This document shows, one piece after another, positions 52,204 to 62,002 of a DNA stretch of 64,000 nucleotides. The notes under the pieces are model-generated. The model ran no database searches. It worked only from the letters and a program-made list of their open reading frames with translations, and was not told where the DNA came from. Source of the stretch: a virus; IMG/VR virus record IMGVR_UViG_3300009378_000005, positions 1-64,000 of that record, one strand, 5' to 3'. Each line of letters begins with the position of its first letter. The first letter of the stretch is position 1. The position numbers and the translations under genes are program-made.

Positions 52204-53874
52204 CTACCAGGATAAAATTTCATTAAAAATTCTATCAATCTTATCCGTCTTAGTAAAAATCCTATCTAGATCTTTTTGATCTATCTTTCTTGATTCACGA
52301 AGCATGAAAGCACCGGGCGTGCTTGGCTCAGATACCATATCAAAGCAGATTAATTGAAAATCTTCCTGGACGATCTGGCTATCTCCTTGCTGTCTTGTAG
52401 ACCCTACACCTCTAGATGAAATACCCAGAGTCACGCCAGATTCAACCAGGCTCTGTAAGATCTTTCCACTGGGTGTGTTAAGTAGCTCAATTGATCCAAC
52501 AACGGCGTCACCTTCCATCCTTGCCTCACGAATAATGTGAGATGCATTTTTTAACTCAACAACACTATGTTCTGGATGATCACAGTTACCTGTCCAAAAT
52601 TGCTTGCCGTTTCTTCGTGCCATCCAGTTTCCATTAGGTGTTGTAACACAGTAAACATTGCTATCATGATCAACTTCATCAATTTTCATGAATCTTAGGT
52701 CTAGACCAATGTGCTTTGCATGATTTTCAGATATCAGCCACATTGGCTTTGAATTCTCAGCAAGAATCATCCTTCCAGGCTCAATCTCTCTATCTTTTTG
52801 TAAATATGATCTCGTGTTGCTTCCAACTCCAAGCTTCATAAATAACTCACTCACATCTTGAGCAAGCTCAGGAGATGTAGTGCAATACTCTCTAACAAGC
52901 CTTCCTCTAATTACTCTATTTCTTCCATCACCTATCAAAAGCCACGTCATCAATGTTTCAAGATGCTCTTTAGACCACTCTAGAATCTCATCCGGTATTC
53001 TCTTTTGTGAACTATGCCCTAGCTCATAAAGATAGCTGTGCAAGCCTTTATGAGAGCATGTAAAGTCAATTGTTTCACCGTCTGCTCTAGCACATTCTCT
53101 CCACTCTAGCGGCATATCCCTAAGAAGATCACGAATCATCTTTACGTTCTCTGCCTTCTTTTGTGTTATCTGCACCTTATTAGAAGAAGAATAACCACTC
53201 TTTGTTCCAGCTGCACAGCCTTCAGAAATGTATATTCCCATAAAGCCCGCCCAGACGTGAGGATCGACATTTAAGTCAGTTCCAGGTATGTTATATATCT
53301 CTGGAGTTTCTCCAACCCATTCTGACCTGAAGCTTAAACCGCAGTGTGATAACCAGCTTGATTCCTCATTATACAGATCATAAACTGACTGTGCTGTCAT
53401 ATACGTCGGCTTATTGTTCCTGTCATATAACAGCACCTTGTGGTCAGGCGTTAACTTCATATCAAGAGATCTAGCATTGTAAAAATGAAGCATTTTTCCA
53501 CTATAGTGCTTATTTGTAATGTGAAGTATCTCTTGTTCTTTTAGCTCATTTGTTTCTGTATTTAATGTAAATACTCTATCATCTGGTCTTAGGTCTTTGA
53601 AGTTTAACCAGCCTCTCTTTGTAAAAATTTGAGTCTCTTCATCGACGCACTCACCCAAGGCCCTATTTTCCTTAATAAATTTTTGATAATTAAGAATCTC
53701 TCTCTCAAGAATCGATATAGGATATATCCTTCCGTTTTGGTTTACCGTATTTGCACGTTGCAAAACGCCCTTTAAAACAACCTTTCCGCCATTTCTATCT
53801 CTTGACTCTTTAATTGTCTGTGCACTATACTGTAGCGGAGTCCACTCAGTAAGAAGCTGTAGCTTATTTTCCAT
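52204..53874 (-). CDS. Prohead protease (gp21-like) interrupted by an intein
   Basis: 556 residues, of which 75 + 126 are extein. N-extein: VVLKGVLQRANTVNQNGRIY then ENRALGE. C-extein: CDHPEHSVVELKNASHII with the catalytic His segment, GSIELLNTPSGKILQSLVES, and VTLGISSRGVGS with the Ser nucleophile region, then EDFQLICFDMVSEPSTPGAF. The join GE-CDHPE rebuilds the GE-x-DHP motif of prohead proteases. It matures the capsid by cleaving leader peptides. The intein is inserted directly before the DHP catalytic motif, so no activity is expected before splicing, except as splicing allows. Confidence 0.9.
   Translation of the reverse strand: MENKLQLLTEWTPLQYSAQTIKESRDRNGGKVVLKGVLQRANTVNQNGRIYPISILEREILNYQKFIKENRALGECVDEETQIFTKRGWLNFKDLRPDDRVFTLNTETNELKEQEILHITNKHYSGKMLHFYNARSLDMKLTPDHKVLLYDRNNKPTYMTAQSVYDLYNEESSWLSHCGLSFRSEWVGETPEIYNIPGTDLNVDPHVWAGFMGIYISEGCAAGTKSGYSSSNKVQITQKKAENVKMIRDLLRDMPLEWRECARADGETIDFTCSHKGLHSYLYELGHSSQKRIPDEILEWSKEHLETLMTWLLIGDGRNRVIRGRLVREYCTTSPELAQDVSELFMKLGVGSNTRSYLQKDREIEPGRMILAENSKPMWLISENHAKHIGLDLRFMKIDEVDHDSNVYCVTTPNGNWMARRNGKQFWTGNCDHPEHSVVELKNASHIIREARMEGDAVVGSIELLNTPSGKILQSLVESGVTLGISSRGVGSTRQQGDSQIVQEDFQLICFDMVSEPSTPGAFMLRESRKIDQKDLDRIFTKTDKIDRIFNEILSW
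52585..53649 (-). other. Intein in prohead protease, LAGLIDADG-type endonuclease (355 aa)
   Basis: Begins Cys in CVDEETQIFTKRGWLNF (block A) and has block B LDMKLTPDHKVLLYD. Two DOD motifs are WAGFMGIYISEGC and LMTWLLIGDGR, the paired helices of a LAGLIDADG homing endonuclease. Block F is VYCVTTPNGNWMARRNG and the end is FWTGN before Cys. The penultimate residue is Gly instead of His, a known minor variant. Confidence 0.92.
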
Positions 53875-54724
53875 TTAATTCCTCTACTATCTCATTCTTT
53901 AGCTGTGATATGACTAGGAATCTAGATATCACCTCATCAGAAACAGATTCTGTCTGTTCAGAACTAACCTTATCACTAACTGCATCGATCTTTTCAAGGA
54001 TTGTATTATTATCTGTGCTACGCTTAAGCCTATCAAGCTCACTAATCGTGTTGCTTTTAATCTCTAATAGCGTCTCACTTATTGACATACCGTTCCACCC
54101 GCTCTCAGATGAAAACACATATGACCTAATCAATGTCTTCTGATCGTTACTTAAAGAGCCGCCGTATCTCTTGTTGAACTTTTCTGTCATCAGCTTAATA
54201 ACTAGCTCATCCACATCGTTATTAATATTTTCCTCAATTGACTTCTCGACCTTTTCTGACAACAGCCACTCAACAACCTTTGACTCAAATTGAACAACCT
54301 TTGACAGATCTGATCTATCGCTTTTCCTCCACTCATTTAATAACGTCTGAATTGTGGCATACGTCGTATACTCTGGAATTCTCCTGTGATAGAAGCTCTT
54401 ATCGTCTAACGTGTGATTGATATCCCTTATGAGCATTGACTTCTCACGATCAAGACGCTTAGTGTTGCATCTTCTTGCAGCATACTTGGCCTCTGTTAGG
54501 ATGCTTGCTGCAACAGGTGTGTCACTAACAGTCGTCTTTGCAAGCGCGTTAAACAGCCTGAATTCCTTATATAGCTCCGTTGACTTGTGGAACCTTCTCT
54601 CAATTATATCAAGGGCCGTCTTTGCCGCTGCCTTGTCGCCTCTGATCAGTGAGTCAGATATGTTTCTGAGAAGAAGCTCATATATTATTCCGATGTTTCT
54701 CTTCTTATTATGAGATCTTGCCAT
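53864..54724 (-). CDS. Conserved head-region protein between portal and prohead protease, unknown
   Basis: 286 residues, almost wholly helical and charged. N-terminus RSHNKKRNIGIIYELLLRNI, then DKAAAKTALDIIERRFHKST, and long helices ending in a coiled-coil (ISELDRLKRSTDNNTILEKI). Overlaps the protease start by 11 nt. It sits where T4 has small prohead core genes (67/68). Role inferred from position; family not named. Confidence 0.6.
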   Translation of the reverse strand: MARSHNKKRNIGIIYELLLRNISDSLIRGDKAAAKTALDIIERRFHKSTELYKEFRLFNALAKTTVSDTPVAASILTEAKYAARRCNTKRLDREKSMLIRDINHTLDDKSFYHRRIPEYTTYATIQTLLNEWRKSDRSDLSKVVQFESKVVEWLLSEKVEKSIEENINNDVDELVIKLMTEKFNKRYGGSLSNDQKTLIRSYVFSSESGWNGMSISETLLEIKSNTISELDRLKRSTDNNTILEKIDAVSDKVSSEQTESVSDEVISRFLVISQLKNEIVEELNGK

Positions 54725-54731
54725 TTTGGAA

Positions 54732-57700
54732 TCAATCCTCCTCTGATGAATTATCGTTCTCAGAGATCACCCTTCTACGATTACTTATGGTGTTCCCAAG
54801 AGATTTTAATGACGACCTTACGTCTGATGTCATTTTATTCTGCGTTTCTATCTTATCATCTATCATGTCCATAAACTCTGCATCATCCATCTCAGACAGG
54901 GTGGGAATTGAAACCCTCACAAGTCCTCTGAGGTCTGATCTGTCTTGATATCTCTTTTGTTTCATCCCAAATGGGTGTGTGATTGAGTCAGATGCGTTAT
55001 TTCTGTCATGTGAAACGATCCGAGAATGATCTGTGTCATTATTGTTTCTACCTCTTCTACGTTTTCTCTTCTCATCCTCAACTTCAGCCGGTGTCTTATC
55101 GTCGTCGTCATCATCGTCATCAACAACCTCAGAGAGCCTATCAACCGTTCCCTGTGCTGTTATCGGAGATGTCTCATCCCTAATTGATAGAGAGCCAAGA
55201 TCAATCTCGTCGAACTCCCTGACTCCAGAAGATGTTAGAAGGTCAAGTCCAGAGCTATTTCTGTCATCTCCCGCAAGGGCTAGATCAGCTACGGCAGGCT
55301 CCTCATCTTCAGGCTCCTCAGATTCTGGACCCATTGCTAGCTCATCTGCTCCCTCTGGCTCATCACCAGGTAGGTGGACAGCCTCGACCTTGAGATCCAT
55401 CAGCCTGTCACCGAACCTTCCCTTGGAGATCTTATCTATCTCATCGTCTGTCATGTTAAAGATGTTTCTTCTTAACCACTCTCTGTCAACAAGCCCTTCT
55501 ATTCCGGATGCTGACCCTGCGATCTCGAATCTTGACCTAAACAGCTCTAGCTTCTGCTGCTGTGCGATAGTGCTTGGGTTAGATAGCTGTAATGTGAAAT
55601 CTAGAAGATCCTCACCCTCAAACCCATTGCAGAACAGGTGAATGATAGCTATCTTATTCATCTCTGCAATTATTGTTCTCTGGATTCTTGCAATGGTTCT
55701 TGAAAAACGTATGTCTTCTTGAGAGTTATGAACAAATATTTCTGCAGCGAGAGCAAAGTTATGATGTGTGTCAACAGTTATGTCATAAACCAACTCTGGC
55801 TCATCTAGCTTTACTATCTCAATATTTGCAATCTTATGGTTGGAATTAATGTTATCTTCTAATAAATTGTCTTCACAATGTGTCATCGGGCTTTCACCAA
55901 TACTTAAGTCCTCTGCATTTGTGTATAGACCATCTTTCATTAAAAACGGGTGATTATCTGTGCATTCAACAATTTTGCCATTGTCGAGTGTAACTCTATA
56001 AAGCTCAGTGACCTCTTTTGTAGCCCACGCGTTTGTGATATTTCCGAATGTTGTTCTCTTATTATCATGATCATATGAATAAACTTTTAACTTTTTGCCA
56101 TCATTAAATTCATTTACAATATCCAGAATAGAAAGTTTTCTTCCGTCAACAAGGCATATTTCTGTATTTCCTCTCAGGCATAGTGTTGCCTTTGCACCCA
56201 GGCCTTCATCATAGCCTAGATATGCCTTAGGAATCTTTAACGCTGCAAATAGCTTCTTCTGGATGTATTCGACGTCCTCGATAGCTGTTGCATTTGCCCC
56301 GCCGGCAAGTGTATCGATCTTGGTGCCTGACTCTCCGCCGCGAACGGGAAGATAATAATCCTCATCGACCGAATTCTTAATAAAAACCCCAGATTCTATT
56401 CTCTGATCATCAGAAAAGCATCTAGAATCGCCCGGAGTTGCAAAGTTATGGTAACCTTCAATTGTTACTGCACCTACATTCTCAGTATGATCTAGAACCT
56501 CTACACATACAACTTTATGATTAGCATACGAAGCAGCTTGTTTCATCTCAGATCGTGTTTTTCCAGACATCCACGTCCAGTAACAATCTTGTGAGCAAAA
56601 TGTTTTATAGCTCTTTATATCTGTATCACAGCCCCGGCATGCAGAATTTGGCTTATTAAATTTTCCGCCAGATAGATAGGTTGTATCAAATGATTTACCA
56701 GTATACCCGTGCGACTGCAGTATTCTCATAAAATCATATCGACTTATTCCAAAATGCCTGATTATGTCATTTCTAGAAATGTTTATACTGTTACTAGCAT
56801 ATATTTCTATTTCTTTCCAAGGGGCACGTAATGAAGCATAATAATCTTTTACTTCTCTTAGATTCTTGAACCCATTTTTTCTAAGTTGCTGTATGAATTG
56901 ACCTTTTGACAATTTATCATTAAATCCATTTTCAAAATTTTCATTCAGAGACCTAAGATAAGAAGTAAAATTATTGTCATTATTTAACCAGGTTCTTACC
57001 TCATATTCTCTAGCAGACGTTGTTAGTTCATTTAATGCTTGGATTACATGGTGAATTAATTCAGAATTTGTTTTAAGAGTTAGAGCATTTACTCTTTTTT
57101 CTCTTATTTCACTATTTTGCCACATCTTTGTATAAATTTCTGGATTTAGCTTTCCAGCTTCCCAAAGATTGATCATGTTTTTTCTAGATGCTTTTCTTCC
57201 AGCGGACGACTTGTTTCTCTCTACGCAGTAATCTCCGTGAATCTTGTGATGTTCTTTCCATGTGCATGGATGCAAGTTATTAGGAGAGTTATTTGTTTTA
57301 TCGAAATCTACATGATGAACAACTTTTCCTTTAATTGCTTCAAAACCAGATTCAGCTATTATATTTGCTCGATGTGTATAAACATAATTTTGTGAATATG
57401 GATCATAGATCATTTCATATCCATCAATTACTCGCTTATCATCACCTTTCTTTGACCAGCGCTTGTATAGTGGCATCAATGCATCATTTTCGCTTAGATT
57501 CTGTGCTTCACAGTATTCTCCATTACGAAGCATGAATTTATGATCAGGAGTTACATCAAGCCATTTATTGTTATCTAAATGAACCCTTACTAATTTTGCA
57601 TTTTCTTTTGTTATCCCCGCCCACATTACGCGGCCAGGAGCTAATTTCTTTCCATCGCGATCAATAGAATATACCCATTGATCTTTTTGGCCGTTACTTC

Positions 57701-59696
57701 TTTCTTCAATTAGATCTCCAAGAGTAATGTTTCGTCCATCTTGCAGGAATAGAAGTGTGTTCAATGAGTTACAAAGCGGGTTGTAGCGCAAATCGACGCG
57801 CCCTGTGTCCTTGTCCACAACAGACGCCTTCTTTAGTGTCGACTGCACCTGCTCCATGTATGTGGGAATATCCTCTGGTGGGACATTTCCAACATCAACG
57901 TAGAAGACTCTTCTCTCAGGAGACCTAACGATCCTGTACACGAGCATCGCATCCTCAACAAGAATTAGCTGTCTCCAGATCCTTCTTGCAGACTCTAAAA
58001 CAGACGACCCGTAAGGAAGAAATGCATCATTTCCTAATAGTCTCATGTGTGAGACCTGCCAGTTCTCCAGCGCCTGGTTTCCCTGGGTTATCCACCTGAA
58101 TCTGACAGCTAGTGGGTCATCAGGATCATATCCCTCCTCCCTCTCGACCTCATTCACAGGCATCGGATATGCGTTGATAACACCGTGCTCAGGTGACACG
58201 TCATTAAAGAGAAAGAAGTCACCGTACTTGACAAGGCTCCTAACCCATGACGTCATGTTAAACTCAACATTCAAAGTATCGTAGAACAGCTCATGTAGTA
58301 GCTTCTTAATCGTCTGGTTGTCTGAGTGGATGTGTAGAACGTTTCCATGTTCATCTGCAGCAATTGACTCCTCAGAGTAGATATCCAGAGCTGAACTCAC
58401 CTCCGGTGTGTACTCCATTTCGCTGTTTGAAACAAAACACATCTCCTTTTTTGTACTTGTGTCACAGACAGCAAAATTGTGTGTTTTTGTTACAGTTATG
58501 TCAAATACCGGCTCTACTATGTGTGTATTAACTACATTTATGATCTTATGATTAACATACAATGATTCAAAATCATCAAATGACTTATATCCTTCCCATT
58601 TTAATCTATTTAAAACTTTATACTTAGATTGGTTAAGCTTTTTAGACAAAACCGTCAGTGTATCACCAGAAACATATTCATCATAAATATTTTGAGCTGT
58701 AAAAGATCTATCTGCATTTGCATTTTGTAACGCTTTTTGATCTTGCCTGCCTTTGTTTCCTGTACCGGGGGGGTTTGTTTTATTTCTAAGGATCGTTTCT
58801 GCAACATTTTTTCTATAACCGTCAGTTAGCTTTCTTTTCGCAAGATTTTCTTTTTGATTTTTACGAAGATCTCCTTCAAGAGACCATCTTAGTGTCATAT
58901 GGCTAGATTGCTTTTCTCTTTCTTTCGGATCTTCAAATCTTTTATTGTTGATTCTTGCATGCAATGCTAGGTGTTCCTTAGCATCCATTAGCTCAAGATT
59001 CTCTATTCTATTGTCTTCTTTTATAAAATTCTTATGATGAACATGTAATCCATCGGCCTTTTCTATTGAACGATTATTTGAATATTCTGCAACCAATACG
59101 TGCTCTGGCTTCCACCCCCTTGAAAAACCGTAAACCCAGCGATAATTTCCACCAGTTCTTTTAGAATCAAACTTCTTCCTGTAGAATGGCATAACAGCTG
59201 TATTGGGCTGGATCGCATCTGTTCGACAATACTCACCATTACGAAGCATAATCGGATGATTTCCCGTACATCTAAGTGTAGTACCATTATCAAACGTTAT
59301 TTCGTATATTTCATCTTCTACGGTTTGCCAGGCATTTTCTACAGGAGCTAATACAGTTGAATCTGTTTCTTTATCATATGAAAAGACACATACTGTTTCT
59401 CCATTTTCAAACTTAGATACAATATCTCGAATAGAGATTACACCTTCTTCAGTATTTGTTGCTATTAAAGTATCACCAGTCAAACAAAAATCCGAATACC
59501 TCGCCATTCTATCATACGTGCCATACGCAGACATTGCAGTGCTGTACACGTGACTCTGATTTCTTCGAAACATGTCAAATGCTGACGAGGTGCCGCTTCC
59601 GCTTTCAAAGTCCTTCACCCTTCTCTTGATTACAGGGCCGCTTCTAAATAGAAGTGTTAGCCTTCTAAATAGACTCTGTGAATTTTTATCAGCCAT
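54732..59696 (-). CDS. Portal protein (gp20-like) with three inteins
   Basis: 1654 residues; removing three inteins (354, 467, 152) leaves 681. Extein portal segments: SEMEYTPEVSSALDIYSEES, FNMTSWVRSLVKYGDFFLF, RRIWRQLILVEDAMLVYRIV, RRVFYVDVGNVPP, RYNPL-SVDEDYYLPVRGG, SGTKIDTLAGGANA and RFSRTIARIQRTIIAEMNKI. The acidic/basic C-terminal tail (DDDDDDDDKTPAEV then KRKRRRGRN) is longer than in T4. It forms the dodecameric DNA gate at the vertex. All three insertion points lie in conserved sequence. Splicing of all three is required for a functional portal. Confidence 0.93.
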   Translation of the reverse strand: MADKNSQSLFRRLTLLFRSGPVIKRRVKDFESGSGTSSAFDMFRRNQSHVYSTAMSAYGTYDRMARYSDFCLTGDTLIATNTEEGVISIRDIVSKFENGETVCVFSYDKETDSTVLAPVENAWQTVEDEIYEITFDNGTTLRCTGNHPIMLRNGEYCRTDAIQPNTAVMPFYRKKFDSKRTGGNYRWVYGFSRGWKPEHVLVAEYSNNRSIEKADGLHVHHKNFIKEDNRIENLELMDAKEHLALHARINNKRFEDPKEREKQSSHMTLRWSLEGDLRKNQKENLAKRKLTDGYRKNVAETILRNKTNPPGTGNKGRQDQKALQNANADRSFTAQNIYDEYVSGDTLTVLSKKLNQSKYKVLNRLKWEGYKSFDDFESLYVNHKIINVVNTHIVEPVFDITVTKTHNFAVCDTSTKKEMCFVSNSEMEYTPEVSSALDIYSEESIAADEHGNVLHIHSDNQTIKKLLHELFYDTLNVEFNMTSWVRSLVKYGDFFLFNDVSPEHGVINAYPMPVNEVEREEGYDPDDPLAVRFRWITQGNQALENWQVSHMRLLGNDAFLPYGSSVLESARRIWRQLILVEDAMLVYRIVRSPERRVFYVDVGNVPPEDIPTYMEQVQSTLKKASVVDKDTGRVDLRYNPLCNSLNTLLFLQDGRNITLGDLIEERSNGQKDQWVYSIDRDGKKLAPGRVMWAGITKENAKLVRVHLDNNKWLDVTPDHKFMLRNGEYCEAQNLSENDALMPLYKRWSKKGDDKRVIDGYEMIYDPYSQNYVYTHRANIIAESGFEAIKGKVVHHVDFDKTNNSPNNLHPCTWKEHHKIHGDYCVERNKSSAGRKASRKNMINLWEAGKLNPEIYTKMWQNSEIREKRVNALTLKTNSELIHHVIQALNELTTSAREYEVRTWLNNDNNFTSYLRSLNENFENGFNDKLSKGQFIQQLRKNGFKNLREVKDYYASLRAPWKEIEIYASNSINISRNDIIRHFGISRYDFMRILQSHGYTGKSFDTTYLSGGKFNKPNSACRGCDTDIKSYKTFCSQDCYWTWMSGKTRSEMKQAASYANHKVVCVEVLDHTENVGAVTIEGYHNFATPGDSRCFSDDQRIESGVFIKNSVDEDYYLPVRGGESGTKIDTLAGGANATAIEDVEYIQKKLFAALKIPKAYLGYDEGLGAKATLCLRGNTEICLVDGRKLSILDIVNEFNDGKKLKVYSYDHDNKRTTFGNITNAWATKEVTELYRVTLDNGKIVECTDNHPFLMKDGLYTNAEDLSIGESPMTHCEDNLLEDNINSNHKIANIEIVKLDEPELVYDITVDTHHNFALAAEIFVHNSQEDIRFSRTIARIQRTIIAEMNKIAIIHLFCNGFEGEDLLDFTLQLSNPSTIAQQQKLELFRSRFEIAGSASGIEGLVDREWLRRNIFNMTDDEIDKISKGRFGDRLMDLKVEAVHLPGDEPEGADELAMGPESEEPEDEEPAVADLALAGDDRNSSGLDLLTSSGVREFDEIDLGSLSIRDETSPITAQGTVDRLSEVVDDDDDDDDKTPAEVEDEKRKRRRGRNNNDTDHSRIVSHDRNNASDSITHPFGMKQKRYQDRSDLRGLVRVSIPTLSEMDDAEFMDMIDDKIETQNKMTSDVRSSLKSLGNTISNRRRVISENDNSSEED
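55725..56180 (-). other. Portal intein 3, mini-intein (152 aa)
   Basis: Starts Cys after KATL (CLRGNTEICLVDGRKLSILD), block B VECTDNHPFLM, block F ELVYDITVDTHHNFAL, and ends FVHN before Ser. All canonical splicing residues are present. No endonuclease domain. Insertion joins GLGAKATL-SQEDIRFSR. Confidence 0.93.
56373..57773 (-). other. Portal intein 2 with HNH endonuclease (467 aa)
   Basis: Starts Cys after RYNPL (CNSLNTLLFLQDGRNITL), block B LDVTPDHKFML. HNH core is GKVVHHVDFDKTNNSPNNLH with HHKIHGDY following. A Cys cluster (CRGCDTD, CSQDCYW) occurs later. Block F YHNFATPG; the end is FIKN before Ser, with Lys at the usual His position. The join is RYNPL-SVDEDYYLP. Confidence 0.92.
58425..59486 (-). 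other. Portal intein 1 with HNH endonuclease (354 aa)
   Basis: Starts Cys at residue 71 (CLTGDTLIATNTEEGVISIR), block B LRCTGNHPIML (T144, H147). HNH core is GLHVHHKNFIKEDNRIENLE followed by KEHLALH. Block F VFDITVTKTHNFAV; ends FVSN before Ser, with Ser at the penultimate position. The join is RYSDF-SEMEYTPEV. Confidence 0.92.
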
Positions 59697-59710
59697 CTAT
59701 GTCCCTCTCT

Positions 59711-61336
59711 CTACTTATACACCCATTCCCACTCTGAGAGAATGTTTAGTTTCTTATTCCACTCACCTGACAGCTTGCTCTTTTTGAAGTCATCTGGCTG
59801 CACCTTTGGATCTCTTGTTGCAGAGCTATATGGCCTCCCTTCTGTGATCGCACCGGGCATGTCGTCGTATGTGTTTCTTGACACAGACATTGCCTTTAGC
59901 ATTGCGCTGTTAAGAGACGATGCTGTCTGACTGTACTCTGAAGATGCATCATATAGCCACATCGCGATGGCCATGCTCATAACTAGATCGTCATTGTACC
60001 CCTTCATCGCCTGTGCCTTTTGACCCTTCCACACGAACGTCTTTAGCTCGTCATAAAATCTCGTTGAGTAGATCTTTATCTGCTTATTCCTTATTACCTC
60101 TTCGAGTTTTGCAAGAATTAGATTTCTACTCTTTCCTGAGGTTGTGAATCCTGCGATATCACTATCCTTGCTGGGCACATAGTCCCCGACATACACTGCC
60201 TTTCTTCTCTTGTGATAAAGATTAGGATATTGCATTTCTTTTAGCTTTAAAACAGTTGCGTACCCATAGCTGTTATTTTCAGGGCATAGTAATGCCTTAT
60301 TATATCTGTGGCCGAACTCGTGTAAAAGCTCTGCAAACTTATCTGGGGGTATCTTTCCCTTATATTCTGCAACACACTCACCTTCTGTAACGTCTATCAC
60401 GTGAAATGTCGAATAGTCTCTTGAGTCACCTCTTGAGACGTCTGCAGATATGACATACTGATGCTCTGATAGCGGATATCTCCATATCCACACATTCATA
60501 TCATTGCCTGCCCTATCTATGGGAGGCTTGCACTCTAATCTTATCCAGTCTATCTCACTGTCTGACAGGAATGTCTCACCCGATGATGCGAAGTCACAGA
60601 GATACTCCTGAGAGATCTGTCTCTGCGATAGGTTTTTAGTTGTCTCATTAAACCACGTCTCATCTCTCTCTGGGTGGATGTTCCATGGAAGCTTTATCGA
60701 CCTGAACTCGTTTAATCCTGCCTCGGCATCAGTGTATAGCTTATAATACTGACCACCAACGCCATTGGGTGTTGATAGTATGATGACTCGACCACCTGTA
60801 GAGATCGTGGGATATAATCCCATCCACAGCTCATCAAAATTTCTAACGAATGCTGCCTCGTCGATGATGAGAAGAGATAGCGCCTCAGATCGACCGGCAT
60901 CGTCAGATGTCGGTATCGCCTTGATCGATGATCCGTGACTAAACTCTATCAGCTGCTTATTGTTTGTGACGATCTCAGGTAAGACTAACCACTTAGGCAG
61001 ACTTCTAATCATCGTCTTTACCTTGCTAATAAAATTTTGAGCAACTGATAATTTTGTTGCGATAATTAAAACATTCTTATCTTTCTGAAATAATGCCAGC
61101 CACACAGAGTAGGCTGCCACAAGAGTTGACATTCCTAGCTGTCTAGACTTAAGGATTATTGAAAATCTCTCATCAATAAATGTTTCAACACAGTCATCCT
61201 GAAACGGGTATGTGTCAAACTGTATTAGACCGCGAACAGGATGCTGTATTTTTAAATAGTTGTTAAAGAAGTATACAGGATCTTTACCAGACTTAACGAT
61301 CTCCTTTATCTGATTTGTCTTGTTTATTTTTGTCAT
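59711..61336 (-). CDS. Terminase large subunit (gp17-like)
   Basis: 541 residues. ATPase: Walker A-like SRQLGMST (64-71), Walker B SLLIIDEAAF (D159, E160), coupling motif VIILSTPNGV. Nuclease domain: YVISADVSRGDSRDYS (D299), ALLCPENNSYG, and YNDDLVMSMAIAMW near the end, an RNase H-like cluster. It packages and cuts DNA at the portal. It is uninterrupted, unlike the TerL of phages carrying the atypical split inteins. No small subunit gene is recognised next to it. Confidence 0.95.
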   Translation of the reverse strand: MTKINKTNQIKEIVKSGKDPVYFFNNYLKIQHPVRGLIQFDTYPFQDDCVETFIDERFSIILKSRQLGMSTLVAAYSVWLALFQKDKNVLIIATKLSVAQNFISKVKTMIRSLPKWLVLPEIVTNNKQLIEFSHGSSIKAIPTSDDAGRSEALSLLIIDEAAFVRNFDELWMGLYPTISTGGRVIILSTPNGVGGQYYKLYTDAEAGLNEFRSIKLPWNIHPERDETWFNETTKNLSQRQISQEYLCDFASSGETFLSDSEIDWIRLECKPPIDRAGNDMNVWIWRYPLSEHQYVISADVSRGDSRDYSTFHVIDVTEGECVAEYKGKIPPDKFAELLHEFGHRYNKALLCPENNSYGYATVLKLKEMQYPNLYHKRRKAVYVGDYVPSKDSDIAGFTTSGKSRNLILAKLEEVIRNKQIKIYSTRFYDELKTFVWKGQKAQAMKGYNDDLVMSMAIAMWLYDASSEYSQTASSLNSAMLKAMSVSRNTYDDMPGAITEGRPYSSATRDPKVQPDDFKKSKLSGEWNKKLNILSEWEWVYK

Positions 61337-61716
61337 TATTCACAGAGAAACCTTGTTGACCTTCTGTAATAGGCGACCTTCCTTGGTGTGTAAGGAGATG
61401 TTGTAATCATCTCGACACTGTCATCTGTATCCAGCTCTTTTAGCTTAAGAGATCTACTTACATCATTTTTGAATTCTTTTTTAATATTTTTGATGTATTC
61501 CTTGATTAACTTAACAGATTCTTCCTCAAAAACCTTAACCTGATCTCTCAGATTTCTTTCAGATGCTAGATGAACAACTGTGGTATATTTTAGTGTTAGT
61601 ACTTCTCCGGCGAGCGACCCTTTAATTGACATGGTTGGAGACTTTACAGTTGAGCTCTTGCCAAATGTGTCGTTTAAAATTTGTCCAATACAATTAGTTT
61701 CTTCAAAGTTTAGCAT
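61336..61716 (-). CDS. Small conserved protein upstream of terminase, unknown
   Basis: About 126 residues from ATG 61716, preceded by GGTGA; a GTG three codons upstream is an alternative. N-terminal half is beta-like (MSIKGSLAGEVLTLKYTTVV), then a charged helix (VKLIKEYIKNIKKEFKNDV), and the C-terminus SPYTPRKVAYYRRSTRFLCE is basic. It overlaps the terminase start, implying coupling. No small-terminase motif is evident, although this position could suit one. Confidence 0.6.
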   Translation of the reverse strand: MLNFEETNCIGQILNDTFGKSSTVKSPTMSIKGSLAGEVLTLKYTTVVHLASERNLRDQVKVFEEESVKLIKEYIKNIKKEFKNDVSRSLKLKELDTDDSVEMITTSPYTPRKVAYYRRSTRFLCE

Positions 61717-61747
61717 TATTATCACCCAATATAAGTATTTATCAAGT

Positions 61748-62002
61748 CTAGATTTGAAAACTAGGAGGAATTAGCTTTCTTTTTTTAATTTCCACATCTA
61801 GATCACGCTCTAACGGCCTCCAGCCTGCGATCCAGCGATCTCTATTTGGTTCGGCCCACTTGATAGCACAGTCTGAACAACATTTATATCTAGTGTAATA
61901 GACATCGTCATCAGAGTTATTCATCACAAATCTGCATACAGGACAGAATAAAGGGGTTATGTCTGACTCTCTTCCGTTAATGATGATAATTTCATCATCC
62001 AT
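61748..62002 (-). CDS. Small zinc-ribbon-like protein
   Basis: About 84 residues from ATG 62002; an in-frame ATG at 62026 adds eight more. FCPVC and CCSDC pairs separated by ~20 residues form a zinc-ribbon. The C-terminal part (WIAGWRPLERDLDVEIKKR) is basic. It overlaps the gp46-like gene stop, so the two are coupled. Function unknown. Confidence 0.6.
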   Translation of the reverse strand: MDDEIIIINGRESDITPLFCPVCRFVMNNSDDDVYYTRYKCCSDCAIKWAEPNRDRWIAGWRPLERDLDVEIKKRKLIPPSFQI

